Positions 1-6,645 of a DNA stretch of 13,782 nucleotides are shown here, in pieces. The stretch lies in assembly GCF_946220915.1 (NCBI RefSeq), contig NZ_CAMIHH010000088.1, positions 1-13,782 on the forward strand, read 5' to 3'. The first letter of the stretch is position 1; each line of letters begins with the position of its first letter. The notes under the pieces were generated by a model. It made no database searches. It was not told the origin of the DNA and saw only the letters and a list, made by a program, of their open reading frames with translations. Both the position numbers and the translations under genes were made by a program. This DNA is from an uncultured Flavobacterium sp. Lineage in GTDB: Bacteria; Bacteroidota; Bacteroidia; Flavobacteriales; Flavobacteriaceae.

Positions 1-2
1 AC

Positions 3-293
3 ATTGTGCACCTGGATCACGAAACCGATTATTATGAAATACCAAATCTGGAAGAATTCTATTCATCCCAATATGATTTTTGGCTTGATAGCAATTCAGG
101 AGAATACCATAATCCACAAAATATTAAAATTGATGAAGTCTTTACACCTGACGGGGAATACATATTAAATTCAGGTTATATTACTGATTATTTTAATAAA
201 TTAGAAATACTCACGACCACAGATAATTTTCTCAACCTTTTAAAAAGGGGCATTAAAATAAGATTAGAGGCACAAAAAAATTGGTACAAATAA
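3..293 (+). CDS. C-terminal part of an unrecognised protein, cut by the window edge
   Basis: The reading frame is open from the first base of the window to a TAA at 291-293. A GTG at position 6 could serve as a start, but the codon before it is also open, so this is more likely the tail of a longer gene. About 96 residues are visible. They are acidic and rich in aromatics (HETDYYEIP, YSSQYDFWLD), with no signal peptide or membrane segment. The DHE...F pattern near the beginning faintly recalls the end of SMI1/KNR4-like immunity proteins, but this is too weak to name. Base composition is clearly AT-rich (about 30% GC in the middle, against well over 45% in yebC next door), which hints at foreign or poorly conserved DNA. 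It converges on yebC and ends just before a strong terminator. Confidence 0.55.
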   Translation: MVHLDHETDYYEIPNLEEFYSSQYDFWLDSNSGEYHNPQNIKIDEVFTPDGEYILNSGYITDYFNKLEILTTTDNFLNLLKRGIKIRLEAQKNWYK

Positions 294-316
294 AAAGCAC
301 CCTTCGGGGGTGCTTT
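294..316. terminator. Bidirectional rho-independent terminator between convergent genes
   Basis: A perfect 9-bp stem (AAAGCACCC at 294-302 with GGGTGCTTT at 308-316) closes a 5-base loop, TTCGG. It begins directly after the stop codon of the left-edge gene. On the plus strand it runs into TTTATAT, and on the minus strand into TTTTTATTT. It can therefore stop transcription from the left-edge gene and from yebC, which ends at 353 on the other strand. Confidence 0.85.
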
Positions 317-352
317 ATATCTAAGAGAAAATGATCAATACAAAGTAGGAAA

Positions 353-1063
353 TTACTCCTGCATGGTGTGGTACACGTTCATCACATCATCATCTTCCTC
401 AATTTTTTCAAGCAGCTTCTCAACGTCGGCAACCTGGTCTTCGGTAAGTTCCTTGGTCACCTGCGGGATGCGCTCAAAGCCTGAAGATAATATCTCAATG
501 CCACGGTTTTCCAGTTCTTTCTGGATGGCTCCGAAGCTCTCAAAAGGTGCGTACATTACAATGCCATCCTCATCAGCAAAAATTTCCTCCACGCCAAAGT
601 CGATCATCTCCAGTTCCAGTTCTTCCACGTCGCGGCCTTCGGCAGGAATGCGGAAGTTACAGGTATGGTCGAACATGAATTCCACCGAACCCTGTGTTCC
701 CATAGTACCGTTGCACTTGTTGAAGTAGCTGCGGATATTGGCTACGGTACGGTTATTATTGTCTGTTGCTGTTTCGATCAGGATGGCAATGCCGTGAGGC
801 GCATAGCCCTCGAACAGCACCTCTTTAAAGTTGGCCGTATCCTTATCCGATGCTTTCTTAATGGCGCGCTCTACATTTTCCTTTGGCATATTGGCTGCCT
901 TGGCATTTTGGATCACGGCCCTAAGGCGCGCGTTGGCCTCCGGATTGCCTCCGCCTTCCTTCACGGCCATTACAATATCCTTGCCTATCCTCGTGAACGT
1001 TTTGGCCATCGCCGACCAACGTTTCATTTTCCTTGCTTTCCTGAATTCAAACGCTCTTCCCAT
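353..1063 (-). CDS. yebC: YebC/PmpR/TACO1-family protein
   Basis: A 236-residue cytoplasmic protein of the usual family length (about 235-250). Family hallmarks are visible. The N-terminus MGRAFEFRKARKMKRWSAMA is basic and is the form I associate with Bacteroidota. The conserved GGGNPEANARLR stretch is at 37-48, followed by the helical NMPKENVERAIKKA. The central domain has EGYAPHGIAILIE at 85-97 and GTMGTQGSVEFMF at 119-131, and the C-terminus is acidic. The family was long annotated as a transcriptional regulator (PmpR). Its mitochondrial member TACO1 is a translational activator, and recent work on bacterial members points to relief of ribosome stalling at proline-rich stretches. Which role applies here cannot be read from sequence. 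It is monocistronic, with a consensus promoter upstream and a shared terminator downstream. Confidence 0.95.
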   Translation of the reverse strand: MGRAFEFRKARKMKRWSAMAKTFTRIGKDIVMAVKEGGGNPEANARLRAVIQNAKAANMPKENVERAIKKASDKDTANFKEVLFEGYAPHGIAILIETATDNNNRTVANIRSYFNKCNGTMGTQGSVEFMFDHTCNFRIPAEGRDVEELELEMIDFGVEEIFADEDGIVMYAPFESFGAIQKELENRGIEILSSGFERIPQVTKELTEDQVADVEKLLEKIEEDDDVMNVYHTMQE

Positions 1064-1083
1064 AATTAATTTGTTTGGAGGGA

Positions 1084-1114
1084 CAAAAATAAACTTATTC
1101 CGTGTTTTTGCAAA
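1084..1114 (-). promoter_or_regulatory. Bacteroidota-type promoter of yebC
   Basis: Read on the minus strand, TTTG (plus 1111-1114) is followed after exactly 19 bases by TATTTTTG (plus 1084-1091). This is a full match to the Bacteroidota consensus TTTG-N19-21-TAnnTTTG used by their primary sigma factor. Transcription would start close to the yebC ATG at 1063, leaving a leader of about 15 bases. Confidence 0.7.
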
Positions 1115-1170
1115 AAATAGAGGGTTGATATTTAGGTATGAAATTTAGATAATGAAAAGATGTTCAGGTT

Positions 1171-1290
1171 AACACACCCCTGACCCCTCTCAAGAGGAAG
1201 AGCTTCACTCATGCCGGAAATACGGCACGTTATTTAGCCTGAGTGAGAACATCTGAGTGTTCCCCTCTTGAGAGGGGTTAGGGGTGTGTT
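1171..1290. repeat. Large interrupted inverted repeat (cruciform or REP/MITE-like element)
   Basis: Two 27-base arms, 1171-1197 and 1264-1290, are inverted copies with one mismatch (a G:T pair in RNA). They begin AACACACCCC and end GGGGTGTGTT. The 66 bases between are themselves structured: CACTCA (1206-1211) pairs with TGAGTG (1240-1245), TGCCG (1212-1216) with CGGCA (1223-1227), and GAACA (1247-1251) with TGTTC (1258-1262). The whole folds into a branched hairpin. It lies about 20 bases past the stop of the minus-strand gene ending at 1311, so it may also act as that operon's terminator. I recall similar 'CCCCTAACCCCTCTCAAGAGG' blocks scattered in flavobacterial genomes, but could not check. 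Confidence 0.8.
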
Positions 1291-1310
1291 ATCAATCCTG
1301 GAGAAAAAAA

Positions 1311-2333
1311 CTAGTCCTTCGGCACATGCTTCGACACAAATCCTTCGCTTGCCGCATTCCAGGCAGTAATGGCGTTGTTCCTGTCATTATTGAATTTTGT
1401 ATTTAGCTTGTTGTAGCCATCAATGGCCTTGTTCAGCCCGGCCACTGTTTTGTTGTAGGCATCAAGCTCTGCTTTCGATGGCTTCCCTTTTGCGTCCATA
1501 GCCTTTTTACCTTCCTCTGCTTTTTGGTTCAGCATCATGAAATCGGTAACGGCAGGGGCAAATTCCAGCGCTTCTTTTTTGTAGAATTCCAAAACCTTTT
1601 TAGTGGCATTTACCAGCATCATGTCGTTTTTATATGGCTTTGATGCCTTAAGCTTTTCAATGCCTTCAGTTACAAATGATTCCAGTGCCGAGGCATTCTG
1701 CTGCATGGTATTGATGTTTTTATCCTGCACGGCTTTCATCAGGTTGGCATCGGTAATGTAAACCTTAAAGAAAATAAGGTACATATCGCTTTGGTGCTTA
1801 AATACCTGGTTGGATATTTCCATCTTCTTACTCAGTTCGGTTTCGTCTTCAGACAGCGTAATGTTATATTTATTGGCAAATTCCATCTGGTTGGCATTTA
1901 GCTTCTCAAACTCGGCATTGATCTTCTCATTCACCATGTCGCGGGTCAGTATGTAGGCCTCCATCAGGTCGTACGACTGCTCGGCCACCTCCTGCATATT
2001 GATGATCTTGTCGTACTCATCATTGATGTATTTTTCGGAAATGGAAAAATAGGCGAGGAGCTGGTCGCGGTACACCACGTCGCCTTTATAGCCGTTTGTA
2101 GCCCCAATTTTTTTTGATGCAGCCTGTATCGACTTGATAAGGTTTTTACGGCTGGCATCTATACGGCGCGCACTTTTGCTGTGTGCAACGGCCTTGGTAT
2201 ACTTCCAGGTATTGGCCGAAATGGGCTTGCTTTCCTTTCCTATAAAATTCAGGTAATCAACCGGTGCTTTGAAATCCTGTGCCGCACAGGTAAGCGATAC
2301 TATGAATAGTATGCCGAGTAAGGTTTGTTTCAT
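1311..2333 (-). CDS. Exported conserved protein, possibly LIC11966-family surface protein
   Basis: A 340-residue protein with an N-terminal signal sequence (MKQTLLGILFIVSLTCAAQ) of the flavobacterial type, probably cleaved after CAA before QD. C16 is preceded by T, so it is a poor lipobox and a lipoprotein is less likely. The mature part is highly charged and predicted mostly helical, with Lys/Glu/Asn-rich stretches, no membrane segment and no catalytic motif. The start APVDYLNFIGKE...WKYTKAVAHS matches, from memory, a protein family common in Flavobacterium that automated annotation calls 'LIC11966 family surface protein'; that name is tentative and no function is known. It is the last gene of the operon with the protease and gcvT, with its ATG 10 bases after the protease stop. 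Translational coupling and export to the periplasm or surface are inferred. Confidence 0.8.
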   Translation of the reverse strand: MKQTLLGILFIVSLTCAAQDFKAPVDYLNFIGKESKPISANTWKYTKAVAHSKSARRIDASRKNLIKSIQAASKKIGATNGYKGDVVYRDQLLAYFSISEKYINDEYDKIINMQEVAEQSYDLMEAYILTRDMVNEKINAEFEKLNANQMEFANKYNITLSEDETELSKKMEISNQVFKHQSDMYLIFFKVYITDANLMKAVQDKNINTMQQNASALESFVTEGIEKLKASKPYKNDMMLVNATKKVLEFYKKEALEFAPAVTDFMMLNQKAEEGKKAMDAKGKPSKAELDAYNKTVAGLNKAIDGYNKLNTKFNNDRNNAITAWNAASEGFVSKHVPKD

Positions 2334-2343
2334 TGGTAATTGG

Positions 2344-4377
2344 TTATTGGTTAAGATCTTTCAGTATGTTCACCGCTTCGTTGATGTACATATCCGTCTT
2401 TACAGATTTTATTTTAAAGTCATTAGCATTTTTGAGGTACTCGTCATACCCGGTCACTTCTTCGGTAAAGGCAGTGTTGCGTATGGTAAATGCCTGTTCC
2501 TTTCCGGCGGCAGAATTAATGTCCTTCCATATCTGGTCCATTGAGTGAACATCGTCAAACACATTATCAAATGTTACCGGCAGCGGCTTCTTAGCATTAT
2601 TGTAAAGGTCGTTGATCCTGTCGTTTACAGATGTTACCATGACAAACCCTGAGTCGCCGGCTATGCGGGCCTGGCTCAGCGCTGCTGCTTTACGTATTGG
2701 TTCGGCAGGCATTTTGCTAAACCTCAGGTTCAGCCCGGGTATGCTGTCGTTTTTTATGGCAGTCGGCATGGTGCGTTCCCTGGGGAGCAGCTTATCAAAA
2801 AAAGTGGGCAGCTCCACATCGGGAATAATACCGGCATACTGGCTGCTTTTTCCGGTTATGCGGTAAAATTTATCGATCGTTACTTTTACAAAATCCACGG
2901 GGTTTTCAGCCTCCAGCGGAAGTATCGTCTGCATCGTGGCCTTGCCTACAGTGGTGTTCCCTACAATTACGGCACGATTGTAGTCCTGCATCACACCGGC
3001 AAAAAATTCGCTGGCCGAAGCCGAAAAGCCGTTGACAAGCACAACCAATGGCCCGTTAAATACCATGCCACGGTTAAAATCCTTGATTACGTTGTAATCC
3101 ATCCCTTTATCGGTTACAACAGCCACGGGGCCAAAATTAATGAACATCCCGGCCATTCGTATAACTTCATCCATCGAGCCGCCGCCATTGTATTGCAGGT
3201 CGATGATCAGGCCCTTAATGTTCTCTTTTTTAAGCTTTACCACTTCACGTGCCACATCATCGGCACACCCCATGTCATTGCCCGAATCGAAGGCGGTGTA
3301 AAAACTTGGCACCTTAATGTAGCCCACAGGGTTTTTATCGCCCAGTACAAAGCTGTATACGCTGTGGTCATCGGCTTTCATGACCTTTTTTTCGAGGCTG
3401 ACAGAATATACCGACCCATCCTTTTTTCGAAGCGTTAGCACGACTGTCCTGTAGGTGTCCGAATTTACAATGTCATTTATCTTTTCCATCGATGCGCACG
3501 ATACGGTGTATTCGGCATTATTGGCCGCCAGCTTTATGATCTGGTCGCCTTTGTCAATTTTGTCAGCCTTGTAGGCAGGGCCGCCCGGAACGATCTCTTC
3601 TACAATGATCTGTTCCTTTTCGTTCTGGCTTACATACAGGCCAAGCGAGTAATTTTCGGTGGATATTGAAGATACGAACGATGACTTTTCGCTATAGTTA
3701 AAGTAAGTGGAATGCGGGTCGAAATACGAGCAGAATACCGAGTAGAACTGGTTATAAATGCTGTTGTCAAAACCTTCAGACGGGTTGAGCAGCAGGTTTA
3801 CCCTGCACAGGTAACTTTCCAGCACTTTTGGTACCGATGCTTTTGCCAATGCTTCCAGGTGCAGTTTTAGGGAGTCCTTGTTCCTGCTTTGCCCGGAAAT
3901 ATCCTCAAGGATGTCATAAGTGATCTTTTTACGTAAAAAACCTTTTATCCGGTCGGCCCTGGTGTGAAACGGGAAGGTTTCCCTGGAATAGAAAATAGTG
4001 TCCCTGCTGTTGAAGGGCAAAGGCTCACGGCCAATTTCTTCTACATAGCCCTTGCTGCGCTCCAGCGCCTTTTTATAAATGGCAATGAAATCTGAAAAAA
4101 AGCCGCAATCCTTATTTTTTATGTAGTCGTCAATAGAATAGCGGTGCCGGGCCAGTTGGTCATATTCTTCTTTTAGGAACAGTACGCGGTTGTCGTCCAG
4201 GCCCTCTATTACCTTATCAAAAACATAAACCGATAAACTGTCGTCTACCGGTTTAGGCTTATAGTGCCTCGATTGAAGCACTGTATTTACTTTAGAAAAA
4301 ACATCGCATGCCTTATCATGGTCCTGGGCTCCCATGAGCAGTGGGAACAGTAAGGCAAATGCAAATAGCTTTTTCAT
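2344..4377 (-). CDS. prc: Tail-specific (carboxy-terminal processing) protease, peptidase family S41
   Basis: A 677-residue periplasmic protease of Prc/Tsp type, matching the usual size of about 680. A signal peptide (residues 1-17, ending LLMGA before QD) is followed by the N-terminal Prc domain (about 25-235), a PDZ domain (about 245-330, starting near YSLGLYV), the S41 catalytic core (about 345-525) and the C-terminal DUF3340-type region (about 530-677). The catalytic residues align with E. coli Prc S430/D441/K455: S454 in GFSASASE, D465 in MQDYNRA and K479 in TTVGKATMQ, with the same 11- and 14-residue spacings. Supporting motifs are DLQYNGGG (393-400) and QYAGIIPDVELP. It is therefore predicted active. 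Prc enzymes degrade or trim envelope proteins from their C-termini. It sits 6 bases after gcvT and 10 bases before the exported protein, so it is co-transcribed with both. Confidence 0.95.
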   Translation of the reverse strand: MKKLFAFALLFPLLMGAQDHDKACDVFSKVNTVLQSRHYKPKPVDDSLSVYVFDKVIEGLDDNRVLFLKEEYDQLARHRYSIDDYIKNKDCGFFSDFIAIYKKALERSKGYVEEIGREPLPFNSRDTIFYSRETFPFHTRADRIKGFLRKKITYDILEDISGQSRNKDSLKLHLEALAKASVPKVLESYLCRVNLLLNPSEGFDNSIYNQFYSVFCSYFDPHSTYFNYSEKSSFVSSISTENYSLGLYVSQNEKEQIIVEEIVPGGPAYKADKIDKGDQIIKLAANNAEYTVSCASMEKINDIVNSDTYRTVVLTLRKKDGSVYSVSLEKKVMKADDHSVYSFVLGDKNPVGYIKVPSFYTAFDSGNDMGCADDVAREVVKLKKENIKGLIIDLQYNGGGSMDEVIRMAGMFINFGPVAVVTDKGMDYNVIKDFNRGMVFNGPLVVLVNGFSASASEFFAGVMQDYNRAVIVGNTTVGKATMQTILPLEAENPVDFVKVTIDKFYRITGKSSQYAGIIPDVELPTFFDKLLPRERTMPTAIKNDSIPGLNLRFSKMPAEPIRKAAALSQARIAGDSGFVMVTSVNDRINDLYNNAKKPLPVTFDNVFDDVHSMDQIWKDINSAAGKEQAFTIRNTAFTEEVTGYDEYLKNANDFKIKSVKTDMYINEAVNILKDLNQ

Positions 4378-4383
4378 GTATGT

Positions 4384-5466
4384 CTATTTTTTATAGAACG
4401 GCAGCTTCACCACTTTGGCTGGAATGTCGTTTTTGCGTATGCGTATGAATATTTCGCTGTCAGGAGCGGCATATTGCGCCGGTACATAACCCAGCCCGAT
4501 GCCTTTGCCCAATGATGGCGACTGCGTACCGGAAGTCACAACCCCTATTACATTGCCATCCTTATCTGCGATTTCGTAGTCGTGCCTTGGTATGCCCCTT
4601 TCTGTCAGCTCAAACCCCACGAGCCTGCGGGTTACCCCGGCTTCCTTCTGCTGTTTCAGCGCTTCAGAATTCGTAAAATCCTTATTGAACTTGGTGATCC
4701 AGCCCAACCCGGCTTCAAGCGGGGAGGTCAGCTCATTAATGTCGTTCCCGTAAAGGCAAAAGCCCATTTCAAGGCGCAGGGTATCGCGTGCGGCAAGCCC
4801 TATAGGCTTTATTCCGTAAGCTTCGCCTGCTTCAAATACCCTGTTCCATATCTGTTCAATCTCGTTATTTTTGGCATAGATCTCAAAGCCGCCGCTGCCG
4901 GTATAGCCGGTTGCCGAAATGATCACATTGTCAATGCCTGCAAAATCGGCCACCTCAAAGTGGTAATATTTAATGGCAGCAAGGTCTGTCGATGTCAGTG
5001 GCTGCATGGCTTCCATCGCCATAGGCCCCTGTATGGCCAGTAGGGAATAATCGTCAGATACGTTGCGCATATCTACGCCCATGTCGTTCTTTGATGCTAT
5101 CCAGGCCCAGTCTTTCTCTATGTTAGATGCATTTACGACAAGCAGGTATTGCTCTTCTTTGACCTTGTACACAATGAGGTCGTCTACAATGCCGCCTTCT
5201 TCATTAGGGAGGCACGAATATTGGGCTTTGCCCACGGTAAGGGTTGCCGCGTCGTTACTGGTCACTTTCTGTATAAGGTCAAGCGCATTCGGGCCGCTTA
5301 GCAGGAACTCACCCATGTGCGATACGTCAAAAACCCCAACACCGTTGCGAACGGTTTCGTGCTCAATGTTAACCCCCTCGTATTGAACAGGCATGTTGTA
5401 GCCTGCAAAGGGCACTATTTTGGCTCCAAGGCCTTCATGAATATGCGTAAGCGCAGTATTTTTCAT
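4384..5466 (-). CDS. gcvT: Aminomethyltransferase, glycine cleavage system T protein
   Basis: A 360-residue cytoplasmic protein of normal family length. It transfers the methylene group from the aminomethyl-lipoyl H protein to tetrahydrofolate, releasing ammonia and giving 5,10-methylene-THF. Family motifs run in order: PFAGYNMPVQY (19-29), GVFDVSHMGE (44-53), GGIVDDLIVY (91-100, whose DD pair holds the catalytic Asp), ATGYTGSGGFEIY (185-197), GLAARDTLRLEMGFCLYG (223-240) and TSGTQSPSLGKGIGLGYV (311-328). It is the first gene of the operon. The other glycine-cleavage genes (gcvH, gcvP) are not in the window, as is common in Bacteroidota. I see no glycine riboswitch and no clear consensus promoter in the 295 bases upstream. 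Confidence 0.97.
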   Translation of the reverse strand: MKNTALTHIHEGLGAKIVPFAGYNMPVQYEGVNIEHETVRNGVGVFDVSHMGEFLLSGPNALDLIQKVTSNDAATLTVGKAQYSCLPNEEGGIVDDLIVYKVKEEQYLLVVNASNIEKDWAWIASKNDMGVDMRNVSDDYSLLAIQGPMAMEAMQPLTSTDLAAIKYYHFEVADFAGIDNVIISATGYTGSGGFEIYAKNNEIEQIWNRVFEAGEAYGIKPIGLAARDTLRLEMGFCLYGNDINELTSPLEAGLGWITKFNKDFTNSEALKQQKEAGVTRRLVGFELTERGIPRHDYEIADKDGNVIGVVTSGTQSPSLGKGIGLGYVPAQYAAPDSEIFIRIRKNDIPAKVVKLPFYKK

Positions 5467-5612
5467 TGTAAAGTTAAAATTTGAAATGTGTTTGTTGTTT
5501 GATTATGCTAATGTATTGAAAAAACCGAACGATAGGTAGGAAAACCGCAACAATTAAGAATTATTTGGGCGAGATAACCATCGCACAGTTACACATGATA
5601 TCAAATATGTAG

Positions 5613-5631
5613 AGTCGCAGCCCTTGCGGCT
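5613..5631. repeat. Short GC-rich hairpin repeat upstream of gcvT
   Basis: AGTCGCAG (5613-5620) and TTGCGGCT (5624-5631) pair over 8 positions with two G:T pairs around a CCC loop. It lies in the non-coding 295-base gap between gcvT and the next gene, 20 bases before a second, stronger hairpin. From memory, similar GAGTCGCAGCCCTTGCGGCT blocks recur in flavobacterial intergenic regions. Confidence 0.5.
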
Positions 5632-5651
5632 AACATTGCCATAAAAAAACG

Positions 5652-5674
5652 AGAGGCGCATTCAATGCGCCTCT
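5652..5674. repeat. Perfect 10-bp hairpin, interspersed-repeat or terminator-like
   Basis: AGAGGCGCAT (5652-5661) and ATGCGCCTCT (5665-5674) form a perfect 10-bp stem with a TCA loop. On the minus strand the stem is followed by TTTTTTTAT, so it can act as a terminator for the membrane protein gene ending at 5762. It would also separate that gene from gcvT. The AGAGGCGCAT motif resembles intergenic palindromes I associate with Bacteroidota genomes. Confidence 0.7.
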
Positions 5675-5761
5675 GCAATATCTTTTTATAAATCTGCATA
5701 CATCCTGCTTACCGGCTAAGTGCAGCTCAATCTTAAATCTTCAATCTTCAATCTAAAATTT

Positions 5762-6280
5762 TCAGGACCACATCTCCCCAACCTCGTTTTTCAGGTAGGC
5801 CACGGCAACTGTGCTTGGGCTTTGCTTGTCAAAAAGGTCGGTCAGGATCACTTCCCGCATTTTATTGGCAGAGTCGGCACCCATATTGGCCTTGCGGATC
5901 ATTTGTATCGTAGCGTTTTTGGCAGTAGTGATCACATCCCAGGCTTCACCAGAAATGTAAATCTGCTGTGTGAGGTTGTGCTCGTATTCCTGCTCGATCT
6001 GGGCCACAAGGTATTCTTCATACTCGTTCTTGTCAGATGAGTGCGGCGCAACGCGTATCAGTAGCTTCGAGGGGTTGATGCGTTCCAGGAACAACACCAG
6101 CCTTTCGTAAGCCTGCAAACGCAGTGGCATGGCATTTTTTTGTGCTTCCTTATGGATAAGGTAGCGGCGGCGGCCCTCTTCGTTTTTAGTGTGCTGTGCG
6201 AAAAAATAATAGGCTACCAGGCCGGTAATGATTGCAGGAAGCGTGTAGGCAAGCAATTCGATGATTTTTGTAAAGTCCAT
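5762..6280 (-). CDS. Small membrane-anchored protein of unknown function (DUF7935-like)
   Basis: A 172-residue protein with one N-terminal hydrophobic segment (about residues 9-27, LLAYTLPAIITGLVAYYFF) lacking a cleavage site, so it is probably a membrane anchor. It is followed by a charged, helix-rich cytoplasmic part (RRRYLIHKEAQKNAMPLRLQ, then YERLVLFLERINP) with no catalytic motif. The layout, and LRLQAYERLVLFLERI in particular, resembles a Bacteroidota-only family that I recall as DUF7935; the identification is tentative. It stands alone on the minus strand, divergent from the GH81 gene, with a hairpin downstream. A weak -7-like box (TACTTTCG read on the minus strand, plus about 6314-6321) lies about 35 bases before the start. 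Confidence 0.85.
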   Translation of the reverse strand: MDFTKIIELLAYTLPAIITGLVAYYFFAQHTKNEEGRRRYLIHKEAQKNAMPLRLQAYERLVLFLERINPSKLLIRVAPHSSDKNEYEEYLVAQIEQEYEHNLTQQIYISGEAWDVITTAKNATIQMIRKANMGADSANKMREVILTDLFDKQSPSTVAVAYLKNEVGEMWS

Positions 6281-6329
6281 GTGGTACTATGCGGTTGTTT
6301 ATTTGACAGAAGCGAAAGTAAGGAATTTT

Positions 6330-6344
6330 ATGTAATAATTACAT
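6330..6344. promoter_or_regulatory. Perfect 7-1-7 palindrome, candidate operator
   Basis: ATGTAATAATTACAT is a perfect inverted repeat with a single central base, about 50 bases upstream of the membrane protein start. Eleven bases of its complement, ATGTAATTATT, occur again at 6406-6416. The size and symmetry suit a dimeric helix-turn-helix regulator, but AT-rich palindromes can arise by chance. Confidence 0.35.
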
Positions 6345-6500
6345 CCGGCAGCATAAATCCATTGCACTGCTCTTCCTGGTAATATGAGTATTTCGCAGCA
6401 TTACTATGTAATTATTGCTGCAAACAACATCTGCTCATCTGGGGCAGAACGACTTTTTCAAGGCAATGATGTTAAAATTTCAACTACTCTATTTTACTGG

Positions 6501-6538
6501 CGAAATCGTGATAGTTGTATTGCTCATGTATAGGTAAA
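6501..6538 (+). promoter_or_regulatory. Shared upstream element, copy 1 (GH81 gene)
   Basis: The 27 bases at 6512-6538 match those at 10959-10985, upstream of the next secreted protein gene, at 24 positions. They begin TAGTTGTA and end with the identical 13-base ATGTATAGGTAAA. Eleven bases before the TAG, both copies also have CGAAA(T/A)CG. The element sits 8 bases before a putative -33 box, where an activator would bind. Non-coding conservation this strong between two neighbouring genes suggests a common regulator. Confidence 0.7.
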
Positions 6539-6546
6539 ACGGCTCG

Positions 6547-6578
6547 TTGTTGCATAGTACGGCTTACCTGTATGGTTT
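6547..6578 (+). promoter_or_regulatory. Putative promoter of the GH81 gene
   Basis: TTG at 6547-6549 and TATGGTTT at 6571-6578 are separated by 21 bases. The same two boxes with the same spacing occur upstream of the next gene. The -7 box has an extra base compared with the consensus TAnnTTTG, which fits a promoter needing an activator. The predicted start is about 60 bases upstream of the ATG. Confidence 0.5.
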
Positions 6579-6645
6579 AAATATGATATGCAGATTATGA
6601 CTGTTGCACCGAATCGCAATACTTTAGCCAAAAACCGAATATCTG

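Larger units (their letters stand above)
6281..6645. other. Divergent intergenic region of 365 bases, regulatory, no gene
   Basis: No convincing open frame occurs here. The left half holds a 15-base palindrome at 6330-6344 and an inverted partial copy at 6406-6416. That copy lies inside a wider GCAGCA...TGCTGC inverted repeat (6395-6400 with 6416-6421). The right half holds the element shared with the next gene's promoter (6501-6538) and a putative promoter for the GH81 gene. The untranslated leader of that gene would be about 60 bases. Confidence 0.6.

Noticed and set aside
363..1148. Open frames on the plus strand across yebC
   Set aside because: They are Ser-rich or disordered shadows of a well-conserved gene on the minus strand and show no motif or start signal of their own.
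1311..2333. Lipoprotein reading of the 340-residue protein, based on C16
   Set aside because: The residues before the Cys (S-L-T) do not form a proper lipobox, and CAA before QD is a good ordinary signal-peptidase site.
5467..5761. Glycine riboswitch or other structured leader for gcvT
   Set aside because: No tandem glycine aptamer cores are recognisable. The only structures are two simple hairpins about 150-200 bases upstream, better explained as intergenic repeats or a terminator.
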